Source: an uncultured Cetobacterium sp. (GTDB lineage: Bacteria > Fusobacteriota > Fusobacteriia > Fusobacteriales > Fusobacteriaceae). From it: DNA of 64,000 nt. Positions 53,065 to 60,810 of the stretch are shown here, piece after piece (position 1 is the stretch's first letter; each line of letters opens with the position of its first letter). The position numbers and the translations under genes are program-made. The stretch spans positions 1 through 64,000 of the forward strand of contig NZ_CAMFHX010000011.1 of the NCBI RefSeq assembly GCF_945952365.1, read 5' to 3'. The notes below the pieces were generated by a model. The model had not been told where the DNA came from and searched no databases. It worked only from the letters and a program-made list of their open reading frames with translations.

Positions 53065-53901
53065 ATGTCAAAAAATATTTTTCTATTTTTATTTTTATCT
53101 ATTCTAACTTTTTCAAACAGTTTAGAAAAAAATAACGAAGCTTATATAGCTTCTTTCAATGCTTTAAGGTTAGGGAAAGGTGAAAAAGATTACTCTCATC
53201 TTGCTAAATCTATCGAACCATTCGATATTGTAGGCTTAGTTGAAGTTATGAATAAAAAAGGACTTTATAAACTTTTATCTGAAGTTGAAAAAATTAGTGC
53301 TTCAAAATGGGGATATGAAATCTCTCCGTATCCAGTCGGAACAGCAGAATATAAAGAGTACTATGCTTTTTTATATAAAAAAGATAAAGTTAAATTTATT
53401 AAAAGTGATGGGTTTTATCCTGATGTAAACGATGATTTTATACGTGAACCATATGGTGCAACTTTTAAAATTAATAATTTTGACTTTACCTACGTTTTAA
53501 TCCATTCAATCTACGGTAAAAAAGTCTCACAAAGACAATTTGAAGCAAATAAAATTTTAGATATTTATAACTATTTTCAAAACTTAGATCCTACTGAAAA
53601 TGATATTTTAATCGGTGGAGATTTCAATTTAGCTGCTAATGATTCAGCTTTTGAAAATCTTTTAAATCACAAAGATAATATAATCTACTCTTTAGATCCT
53701 TCTATTAAAACAACAATTGGAACTAAGGGTTTTGCAAACTCTTATGATAATATCTTTCTTTCTAAAAAGTTTACCACTGAATTCAAAGGAAAAAGTGGTG
53801 CTTTAGATATTACAAAAGACGATTACATTAAAACTAGAAAGGAGGTTTCTGATCATCTACCTATTTTTATAATAGTAGATACAGAGATTGACGATGACTA
53901 A
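53065..53901 (+). CDS. Secreted DNase I-fold endonuclease/exonuclease/phosphatase protein
   Basis: A 278-residue protein with a signal peptide (MSKNIFLFLFLSILTFSNS), so exported to the periplasm or outside. The catalytic elements of the EEP superfamily are in order: ASFNALRLG, the metal-binding Glu in DIVGLVEVM (near 58), YYAFLYKKD, the His in VLIHSIYG (near 152), GGDFNLAAND (near 191) and VSDHLPIFI (near 265). These features resemble DNase I-like nucleases. It may degrade extracellular DNA; phospholipid or phosphate substrates are alternatives. Its end overlaps thiN by eight bases. Confidence 0.82.
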   Translation: MSKNIFLFLFLSILTFSNSLEKNNEAYIASFNALRLGKGEKDYSHLAKSIEPFDIVGLVEVMNKKGLYKLLSEVEKISASKWGYEISPYPVGTAEYKEYYAFLYKKDKVKFIKSDGFYPDVNDDFIREPYGATFKINNFDFTYVLIHSIYGKKVSQRQFEANKILDIYNYFQNLDPTENDILIGGDFNLAANDSAFENLLNHKDNIIYSLDPSIKTTIGTKGFANSYDNIFLSKKFTTEFKGKSGALDITKDDYIKTRKEVSDHLPIFIIVDTEIDDD

Positions 53902-54523
53902 AGCTTTTATTTTTTTAAATGGAGAATTTTCTGATTCAAAAGATTTTTATGAATCTTTAAATATTGATAATAAACATCTCTACTGTGCTGATGGAGGTAG
54001 TAAAAAAGCTCTTGAACTTGGTTATATTCCTAAAGAGGTTTGGGGAGATTTTGATTCTTTAGACTCAAAATCTTTTGAAACTTTAAAATCTCAAAATGTT
54101 ACTTTAAAAATTTTCAATAAAGATAAAGATTTTACAGATGGAGAACTTTTAATCTCTTATGTCTCATCTTTAAATTATGATAAAATCATCGTTGTTGGTG
54201 GTTTTGGTGGAAGAATTGACCATACTTTAACTAACATAAATCTTATTTTTAAATATCCAAAATTGACTTTTGTTAGTGAAATTGAAGAGCTATTCTTTGT
54301 TCCACAAACCTTTGAAATAAACGATAAAATTGGAAGAACAATATCTTTTATTCCTTTTTCTGATAATATTACAAACTTAACTTTAAAAGGATTTAGATAT
54401 CCTCTAGATAAACATACATTAAATAGAGGAGATTCCACATGTTTAAGTAACATTATTGCTGAACAAAAGGCCTTCATCTCTTATTCTGAAGGAAAACTCT
54501 TAGGAAGTATAACTTTAGATTGA
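53894..54523 (+). CDS. thiN: Thiamine pyrophosphokinase
   Basis: A 210-residue enzyme that converts thiamine to thiamine pyrophosphate with ATP. Motifs are CADGGSKKALELG near residue 33, VWGDFDSLDS near 52, FNKDKDFTDGELLI near 75 and VVGGFGGRIDHTLTNINLI near 100. The C-terminal half forms the thiamine-binding beta-sandwich (FSDNITNLTLKGFRYPL and SYSEGKLLGSI). The start is the ATG inside the end of the nuclease gene, with only a weak ribosome site, suggesting translational coupling. Confidence 0.92.
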   Translation: MTKAFIFLNGEFSDSKDFYESLNIDNKHLYCADGGSKKALELGYIPKEVWGDFDSLDSKSFETLKSQNVTLKIFNKDKDFTDGELLISYVSSLNYDKIIVVGGFGGRIDHTLTNINLIFKYPKLTFVSEIEELFFVPQTFEINDKIGRTISFIPFSDNITNLTLKGFRYPLDKHTLNRGDSTCLSNIIAEQKAFISYSEGKLLGSITLD

Positions 54524-54584
54524 CTTTTATTTTAAAATAATGTAGGCTATTTAATAGCAAAAAATTTTTGGGAGGCGTTTTACA

Positions 54585-55817
54585 ATGACTAATTTATCAA
54601 CAAAAAGTAAACTATTACTTGGAATTCAACACGTATTAGCTATGTTTGGAGCCACAGTTTTAGTTCCATTTTTAACTGGATTAAATCCTTCTGTTGCACT
54701 ACTTTCTGCAGGGATAGGAACTTTACTTTTCCATCTTTGTACTAAAGGAATTGTTCCTGTTTTCTTAGGATCATCTTTTGCTTTTATCGGTGCTTTAGCT
54801 CTAGTTCTAAAAGAAGAGGGAATTGCAGCCATTAAAGGAGGAGTTATCTCTGCTGGTTTTGTTTATATCTTTATGTCTTGGATGATTAAAGTTTTTGGTG
54901 TCGAAAAAATAAAATCATTTTTCCCACCTGTTGTAGTTGGACCAATTATTATGGTTATTGGACTTAGACTAAGCCCTGTCGCTTTATCAATGGCTGGATA
55001 TTCAAACGGACACTTTGATTTAAAAAGTTTAGCTGTAGCTATGATTGTTATTATCTCTATGATTACAATTTCTATTTTAGAAAAATCTTTCTTTAGATTA
55101 GTTCCAATTTTAATCTCAGTTATTTTAGGATATCTTGTTTCTGTATTCTTAGGATTGGTTGATTTCACTCCTATAGCTAACGCTAATTGGATTGGGTTCT
55201 CACCTGAAGCTTTAAAAGATTTACTAACTTTACCTAAGTTTTCAACAACTGCAGTTCTTGCTATTGCTCCTATTGCTCTTGTTGTTTTTATTGAACATAT
55301 CGGTGATATCACAACTAACGGTGCTGTTGTTGGAAAAGACTTCTTTAAAAACCCTGGAATATCTAGAACACTTTTAGGAGATGGAGTTGCTACTGTTGCT
55401 GCTGGCCTTTTAGGAGGTCCTGCTAATACTACTTATGGTGAAAATACTGGAGTTCTTGCTGTTACAAAGGTTTACGACCCTACAATTCTTAGAATTGCAG
55501 CTTGTTATGCTATAGCTCTTAGTTTCATTGGAAAATTTGGAGTTATTTTACAAACTATTCCTACACCTGTTATGGGAGGAGTTTCAGTTATTCTTTTCGG
55601 AATGATAGCTTCTGTTGGTGTTAGAACGGTTATCGACGCTGAGATAGATTTCTCGCATTCAAGAAATCTTTTAATCGCATCGCTTATATTTGTTCTTGGA
55701 ATTGCTATCGATAATATTATCATCTGGAAAACTGTTTCTCTTTCTGGATTAGCTATTGCCGCTCTTATAGGAGTAACTTTAAATAAAATTCTTCCAAAAG
55801 ATCAAATAGATAATTAA
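54585..55817 (+). CDS. uraA: Uracil permease (NCS2 family, UraA-like)
   Basis: A 410-residue proton symporter with 14 predicted helices in the NCS2 fold. Recognisable are LLGIQHVLAMFGATVLVPFLTG at the start, VFLGSSFAFIGAL near 65, VVVFIEHIGDITTNGAVVG near 230 and the nucleobase signature GGPANTTYGENTGVLAVT near 285. The length and motifs fit UraA/PyrP uracil carriers rather than xanthine ones. It is transcribed alone, GGGAGG precedes the ATG and a terminator follows. A short GCTATT/AATAGC hairpin lies upstream. Confidence 0.9.
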   Translation: MTNLSTKSKLLLGIQHVLAMFGATVLVPFLTGLNPSVALLSAGIGTLLFHLCTKGIVPVFLGSSFAFIGALALVLKEEGIAAIKGGVISAGFVYIFMSWMIKVFGVEKIKSFFPPVVVGPIIMVIGLRLSPVALSMAGYSNGHFDLKSLAVAMIVIISMITISILEKSFFRLVPILISVILGYLVSVFLGLVDFTPIANANWIGFSPEALKDLLTLPKFSTTAVLAIAPIALVVFIEHIGDITTNGAVVGKDFFKNPGISRTLLGDGVATVAAGLLGGPANTTYGENTGVLAVTKVYDPTILRIAACYAIALSFIGKFGVILQTIPTPVMGGVSVILFGMIASVGVRTVIDAEIDFSHSRNLLIASLIFVLGIAIDNIIIWKTVSLSGLAIAALIGVTLNKILPKDQIDN

Positions 55818-55832
55818 TAAAAATTTTGAAGA

Positions 55833-55876
55833 AATAGAAAGAAATGGTAAAACCTTTTCTTTCTATTTTTTATTTT
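55833..55876 (+). terminator. Terminator after uraA
   Basis: AATAGAAAG / CTTTCTATT outer stem with an inner GG/CC pair, followed by TTTTTATTTTTTG. Confidence 0.8.
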
Positions 55877-55921
55877 TTGTTGTAATATATAAAATATACA
55901 AAAGGAATATAGGGGGATTTG

Positions 55922-57886
55922 ATGAAAAAATTTATAGTTCTTATTCTTATTGCTAATACAGCTTTTATTGGAAAATATTTTTATGAAAAAAAATCGTCAC
56001 ACTCTCAAGAAACTTTGCAACAACCTATACTAAAAAATACTAAGGAGGATTTTTCTATGGAAAAAAATAGAGATAATATTTCTCAAGAATACAAATGGAA
56101 TTTAAATGATATCTACCCTAACTGGATTGAATGGGATAAAGATTTAATAAAACTTAAAGAACTTATGGCTAAGGTTCCTAAATATGAAGGTAAAATTTCA
56201 CAAAACTCTGAAACTTTTGTAGAATTTATCGAATTAGAAGAAAAAGTATCTAGATTGCTTGATAAAATTTATCTATATCCATACTTACAAAGAGATTTAG
56301 ATTCAACTAATGAAAAAGCTTCTGTGAAACTACAAGAGATTGAAAGTATCTACGCTAATTACTCTATCTCGTCATCTTGGATTACTCCAGAGATTTTAAC
56401 TATTCCAGAAGAAACTATGTTAACTTGGATTGATGGAAATAGTATTTTAGAAAACAACAGATTCCCGTTAATGGAGATTTACAGATTACAAGAACATGTT
56501 CTATCTGCTGATAAAGAAAAATTACTTTCATACTTTGGTCAATATTTAGGAGTTCCTTCTGATATATATAGTGAGCTTTCAACTTCTGATATCAAGTGGA
56601 ATGAGATTGAACTTGCAGATGGCACAAAAACAACTGTTACTAACGGTGTTTATTCAAAAATAGTTTCAACAAATAGAAATCAAGATGATAGAAGAAAAGC
56701 TTTTGAAGCTCTTTACAACTCATTTAATGTAAATAAAAATACATACGCTGCAATTTATAAAAGTATCCTTCAAAGAGATTTTGCAGCTGCTCAATCTAGA
56801 AACTATAACTCTAGTTTGGAAAAAGCTTTAAATCCTAAAAATATACCTTTAGATGTATATAAAACTTTAATTACATCAACTAGAGAAAACACAGCTCCTC
56901 TTAAAAGATATATTGCATTAAGAAAAAAAGCTTTAGACCTTAAAAATTATTACTACTATGATAACTCAATTAACATTGTGGATTATAATAAAGAGTTTTC
57001 ATATGAAGAAGCTAAAACTGCTGTTTTAGAATCAGTTAAACCTTTAGGAGAAGGTTATTATAAAGGACTAAATACTGCGCTTAGCGAAGGTTGGCTTGAT
57101 GTTTATGAAACACCTAATAAAAGAAGTGGTGCTTACTCTTTAAATATCTATGATGTTCATCCTTATATGTTACTAAATTATAATGGAACTATGGATGCTG
57201 TATTTACTTTAGCACACGAACTTGGACACACTATGCACTCTATGTTATCTACTGAAAAACAGCCTTACCCTACAAGTAGTTACACTATCTTTGTGGCGGA
57301 AGTTGCATCTACTTTTAACGAAAGATTACTTTTAGATAATATGTTAAAAAATACAACGGATTCTAAAGAGAGAATAGCTCTTATTGAACAAGCTATCGGT
57401 GGAATTGTTGGAACTTACTATATACAAACTTTATTTGCTGACTATGAATACGCTGCTCATGAGGTTGTTGAAAAGGGTGGAGCTATCACTCCTGAAGTTT
57501 TAAATAAAATTATGGAAAACCTTTTCAAAGATTATTTTGGAACTGAACTGACTATGGATGAATTACAAAAGATTATCTGGTCGAGAATTCCACATTTCTT
57601 TAACTCACCATACTACGTTTATCAATATGCAACTAGTTTTGCTGCTTCTGCAAACCTATATGATAGAGTAACGAGTTCAAAATACTCTGAGCAAGAAAGA
57701 GAGGTTGCCAAAGAGCAGTATTTAACTCTTCTTAAATCAGGTGGAAATGACCATCCGATGAATCAATTGAAAAAAGCAGGTGTTGATTTAAGTAAAACAG
57801 AATCTTTCACTGCTGTTTCTACAGAGTTTGATAGACTTCTTGATTTACTAGAAGCTGAATTAGAAAAAGAGAAAGGTGCTATCTAA
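55922..57886 (+). CDS. pepF: Oligoendopeptidase F (M3B) with N-terminal signal-anchor and second internal start
   Basis: A 654-residue zinc metallopeptidase of family M3B. The active site is LAHELGHTMHSML (HExxH) near residue 430, with the third ligand Glu in VAEVASTFNE. The first 45 residues (MKKFIVLILIANTAFIG, then a polar linker) resemble a signal peptide or membrane anchor, which usual PepF proteins lack. At 56057 an in-frame ATG with a perfect AAGGAGG eight bases ahead starts a 609-residue form that matches the family's usual length and N-terminus (EYKWNLNDIYPNW). Two products, exported and cytoplasmic, are plausible. The sppA gene follows after one base. Confidence 0.9.
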   Translation: MKKFIVLILIANTAFIGKYFYEKKSSHSQETLQQPILKNTKEDFSMEKNRDNISQEYKWNLNDIYPNWIEWDKDLIKLKELMAKVPKYEGKISQNSETFVEFIELEEKVSRLLDKIYLYPYLQRDLDSTNEKASVKLQEIESIYANYSISSSWITPEILTIPEETMLTWIDGNSILENNRFPLMEIYRLQEHVLSADKEKLLSYFGQYLGVPSDIYSELSTSDIKWNEIELADGTKTTVTNGVYSKIVSTNRNQDDRRKAFEALYNSFNVNKNTYAAIYKSILQRDFAAAQSRNYNSSLEKALNPKNIPLDVYKTLITSTRENTAPLKRYIALRKKALDLKNYYYYDNSINIVDYNKEFSYEEAKTAVLESVKPLGEGYYKGLNTALSEGWLDVYETPNKRSGAYSLNIYDVHPYMLLNYNGTMDAVFTLAHELGHTMHSMLSTEKQPYPTSSYTIFVAEVASTFNERLLLDNMLKNTTDSKERIALIEQAIGGIVGTYYIQTLFADYEYAAHEVVEKGGAITPEVLNKIMENLFKDYFGTELTMDELQKIIWSRIPHFFNSPYYVYQYATSFAASANLYDRVTSSKYSEQEREVAKEQYLTLLKSGGNDHPMNQLKKAGVDLSKTESFTAVSTEFDRLLDLLEAELEKEKGAI

Positions 57887-57887
57887 T

Positions 57888-59606
57888 ATGTTTATTTTTA
57901 AATGGCTTCTTAATTTTATTAAATTTGTAATTAAAGAGATTTCATCTATGATAATAAAATTTGTTTTTCTTTTATTTTTAGGAGTTATCACTTTTAATTA
58001 TTTTTCAAATACTAAAAAAACTCCTGTTACTAAAAAATCTTACTTAAAGATTGATCTTTCTAAAACTTATGGAGAAACTCTTATTCAAAATCCTCTGAGT
58101 TTTAGTTCTAAAAGTATTAACTTTTATCAACTTTTAAAAACGATATCTCTTTCAAAAGATGATTCAAATATAGAGGGGTTAGTATTTTTCTTTGATAATA
58201 ATACTTTGAGTAAAAGTCAAATAAATGAATTAGGTGAGGTTTTAAATGATTTTAAAACCTCTGACAAACCAATATACTCATATGGTGCTTTAATGGATAA
58301 TAACTCTTTACTTTTAAGTAGTTATTCTACTGAAACTTTAATGCCACCATCTGCTTCAACTTCAGTTAATGTAAGTGGATATAACAAAGATATTCCATAT
58401 TTTAAAAGTTTAACTGAAAAATTAGGAATTGATGTCAATGTTATCCATGTTGGAGATTTTAAAACTTACGGTGAAAACTATACTCGAAATGAGATGTCAG
58501 AGGAAAATCGTTCTGATTTAAAAAGAGTTTTAGATAAAGGGTATTCATATTTTGTAGAGGATATCTCAAAAAATCTTACTCTTGAAAACTCTAATGTTGA
58601 TAGCTTAATCCTAGAAGGAAAACTTATGGGTGAATCTTCTGAAGTTTTATACAAAAATAATTTAATAACTACTCTTAAATACTGGGAAGATTTTAAAAAA
58701 GAAAAAAATATCGATAATATGACAGAAATAGAAAACTATAACTCTACTTTAAAAAGTATCTCTAAAAATAATAAAATAGCAGTTATATATGCTGATGGTG
58801 AAATAAACTATCTTTCATCTAGAAATCCTACAGAAAGTACTATCACACCTGAGAACTTTATATCTGCTCTAGAAAAAGCTGAAAAAGATGACTCTATTAA
58901 AGGGATTGTTATCAGAGTTAACTCTCCTGGTGGATCAGCTTTAGCTTCTGATATTATTTATAACTCTATTAAAAATATTGAAAAACCTGTTTATGTATCT
59001 ATCGGAAGCGTTGCTGCATCTGGTGGTTATTATATATCTACAGCTGCTAAAAAAATATTTGCTGATAAAAATAGTATTACAGGTTCTATCGGTGTAGTTA
59101 GCTTAATTCCAAACTTTAAAACTTTAAGTGATAAAATTGGCGTTAATATGAATGAGGTTAACTTAGGAAAGTTTTCTGATTTATACTCTTTAACTTCTCC
59201 TATGAACGACGAGAGAAGAGAGAAAATCTATTCAGCAAACTTTAAAGTTTATCAAGAGTTTTTAAATAGAGTAGCTTACGGAAGAAATATGGCTGTTGAA
59301 GATGTTGAGAAAATTGCTCAAGGAAAAATTTGGCTAGGTGAAGAAGCTTTAAATAATGGACTTATCGATTCTTTAGGTAGTCTTAATGCCACAATAAAGT
59401 CCCTTGCTATGGATTTAGAAATAGCTGATAACTATAGTGTTACTGAGGTCGCTTACGAAGAGGATTTAAAATCTATCTTCGGATCGTCTCTACTACCTCT
59501 ACAAAAGATTATATCTTTTAAATCACTTACTAACACAGAAAATATGAAAAGCTTTATAGAAAATGAAGAGATATTTTTCAAACCTATTTTATATTCAAGC
59601 TTTTAA
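57888..59606 (+). CDS. sppA: Signal peptide peptidase SppA, 67-kDa type
   Basis: A 572-residue tandem-S49 protease of the inner membrane. An N-terminal helix (about 18-38) anchors it. The first S49 domain (about 45-280) has VIHVGDFKTYGENYTR, where the general-base Lys is expected. The second (about 295-540) has RVNSPGGSALASD and the nucleophile Ser in SVAASGGYYIS. SppA degrades signal peptides left in the membrane after cleavage. The chosen ATG lies one base after the pepF stop; an in-frame GTG four codons up is possible. Pairing with pepF suggests sequential signal-peptide breakdown. Confidence 0.9.
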   Translation: MFIFKWLLNFIKFVIKEISSMIIKFVFLLFLGVITFNYFSNTKKTPVTKKSYLKIDLSKTYGETLIQNPLSFSSKSINFYQLLKTISLSKDDSNIEGLVFFFDNNTLSKSQINELGEVLNDFKTSDKPIYSYGALMDNNSLLLSSYSTETLMPPSASTSVNVSGYNKDIPYFKSLTEKLGIDVNVIHVGDFKTYGENYTRNEMSEENRSDLKRVLDKGYSYFVEDISKNLTLENSNVDSLILEGKLMGESSEVLYKNNLITTLKYWEDFKKEKNIDNMTEIENYNSTLKSISKNNKIAVIYADGEINYLSSRNPTESTITPENFISALEKAEKDDSIKGIVIRVNSPGGSALASDIIYNSIKNIEKPVYVSIGSVAASGGYYISTAAKKIFADKNSITGSIGVVSLIPNFKTLSDKIGVNMNEVNLGKFSDLYSLTSPMNDERREKIYSANFKVYQEFLNRVAYGRNMAVEDVEKIAQGKIWLGEEALNNGLIDSLGSLNATIKSLAMDLEIADNYSVTEVAYEEDLKSIFGSSLLPLQKIISFKSLTNTENMKSFIENEEIFFKPILYSSF

Positions 59607-59614
59607 ATCTTTGG

Positions 59615-59644
59615 TTGAAAATCTACTCTAAATTATGATATAAT
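59615..59644 (+). promoter_or_regulatory. Promoter of ybaB
   Basis: TTGAAA (59615-59620), 18 bases, TATAAT (59639-59644) with TGA before it (extended -10). Confidence 0.6.
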
Positions 59645-59681
59645 CATAACAATTACATAATATGTTCTAGGAGGGATTAAA

Positions 59682-60035
59682 TTGGTTAGAAAAATAAAAG
59701 GACAAAAAACTACTGGAGGAAACTCTCAATCTGATATTTTAAGACAAGCTCAAGTTATGCAACAACAAATGCTTGCTGTTCAAGATTCATTAAAAGAAAA
59801 GGAAGTTGAGGCTTCTGTTGGTGGTGGAGCTGTTGTAGTTAGAGCTAACGGACAAAAAGATATCGTTTCTATAAAAATATCTGAAGAGACTATAAAAGAT
59901 GCTGTTGAAGATAAAGAGATGTTAGAAGATTTAGTTCTTTCTGCTGTTACTGAAGCTATGAGACAAGCTGATGAGTTAGCTGAAAAAGAGATGTCTGCTG
60001 TTACTGGTGGAATCAACATCCCTGGATTATTCTAA
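59682..60035 (+). CDS. YbaB/EbfC family nucleoid-associated protein
   Basis: A 117-residue small DNA-binding protein. Family stretches are LRQAQVMQQQMLAVQDSLKEKEVEASVGGGAVVVRANGQ (shown in part), IVSIKIS, and LEDLVLSAVTEAMRQADELAEKEM. It forms dimers that coat DNA. Translation starts at TTG with AGGAGGG in front; there is no ATG in the right place. It is often next to dnaX and recR, but neither is here. A promoter precedes and a terminator follows, so it is monocistronic. Confidence 0.9.
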   Translation: MVRKIKGQKTTGGNSQSDILRQAQVMQQQMLAVQDSLKEKEVEASVGGGAVVVRANGQKDIVSIKISEETIKDAVEDKEMLEDLVLSAVTEAMRQADELAEKEMSAVTGGINIPGLF

Positions 60036-60044
60036 TCTCAATTT

Positions 60045-60078
60045 AAAGCGCCAATACAATAAGTATTGGTGCTTTTTT
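60045..60078 (+). terminator. Terminator after ybaB
   Basis: AAAGCGCCAATAC / GTATTGGTGCTTT stem (one G-T) with a 5-base loop and eight T. Confidence 0.9.
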
Positions 60079-60095
60079 TTACTCTAAATTTATGT

Positions 60096-60101
60096 TATAA
60101 T
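60096..60101 (+). promoter_or_regulatory. Extended -10 promoter of the acyltransferase gene
   Basis: TATAAT preceded by TGT (TGTTATAAT) shortly after the ybaB terminator. No good -35 box is seen. Confidence 0.5.
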
Positions 60102-60136
60102 TATTTGAAAATACTTTGATTATAGGTGGTTTTTTA

Positions 60137-60778
60137 ATGGAAAATAACAAATATAAAAAATATGGTTTAATGCTTTACTACCTACTAAAAATTATTTCTA
60201 AAACAATGAAAATAGAGGTTATTAAAAGTCCTAAACTAATAGATGGAGAAGGGTATGTTTGTGGATTCTGGCACAACAAACTTGTTGGTGCTTCTTTAGG
60301 TTTTATAAACTTCTCAGATAAAAAAGCTGTTTTAGCAAGTCCCTCAAAAGATGGAGAACTGATATCTATTCCTCTAGAAAAAATGGGCTTCACTATGGTT
60401 AGAGGGTCTTCAGGGAAAGACTCAATAAAATCTGTTTTAAAACTTATTAAACTTGTTAAAGCTGGATATAGTGCTGGAACTCCACTTGATGGACCTAAAG
60501 GTCCCATTTATGAGGTTAAACCTGGTATGCTTTATCTTGCTCAAAAATCTGGAAAAGCTCTTGTGCCAGTTGGAGTAGCTTTCAGCAATAAATGGATTTT
60601 TGAAAAAGCTTGGGATAAATTCCAAATGCCAAAACCATTTTCTAAAATGGTTTGCATTATAGGTGATCCTATTTTTATTCCAAATGATGCTAATTTGGAT
60701 GATTATCTAGAGTTAGTTAAAAATACTCTGTTTGAAATGGATAAATTAGCTGAAGAAAAATTAAATAAACAAAACTAA
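60137..60778 (+). CDS. Lysophospholipid acyltransferase-like protein (DUF374)
   Basis: A 213-residue protein of the DUF374 group in the lysophospholipid acyltransferase superfamily. Visible features are CGFWHNKLVG near residue 44, the SPSKDGELISIPLEKMGFTMVRGSSGKDS block and PLDGPKGPIYEVKPGMLYLAQKSG near 118. Members are thought to acylate lipid A or related lipids at the inner membrane. The start is the ATG seven bases after AGGTGG; an upstream in-frame TTG precedes that site. It lies just before metG. The substrate is unknown. Confidence 0.85.
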   Translation: MENNKYKKYGLMLYYLLKIISKTMKIEVIKSPKLIDGEGYVCGFWHNKLVGASLGFINFSDKKAVLASPSKDGELISIPLEKMGFTMVRGSSGKDSIKSVLKLIKLVKAGYSAGTPLDGPKGPIYEVKPGMLYLAQKSGKALVPVGVAFSNKWIFEKAWDKFQMPKPFSKMVCIIGDPIFIPNDANLDDYLELVKNTLFEMDKLAEEKLNKQN

Positions 60779-60810
60779 AAGAAAATAATGATTTGAAAGG
60801 AGATTAATAG

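Noticed and set aside
53065-53901. Cytolethal distending toxin CdtB
   Set aside because: Shares the DNase I fold and a signal peptide, but no cdtA or cdtC neighbours exist and the overall motifs fit generic EEP nucleases.
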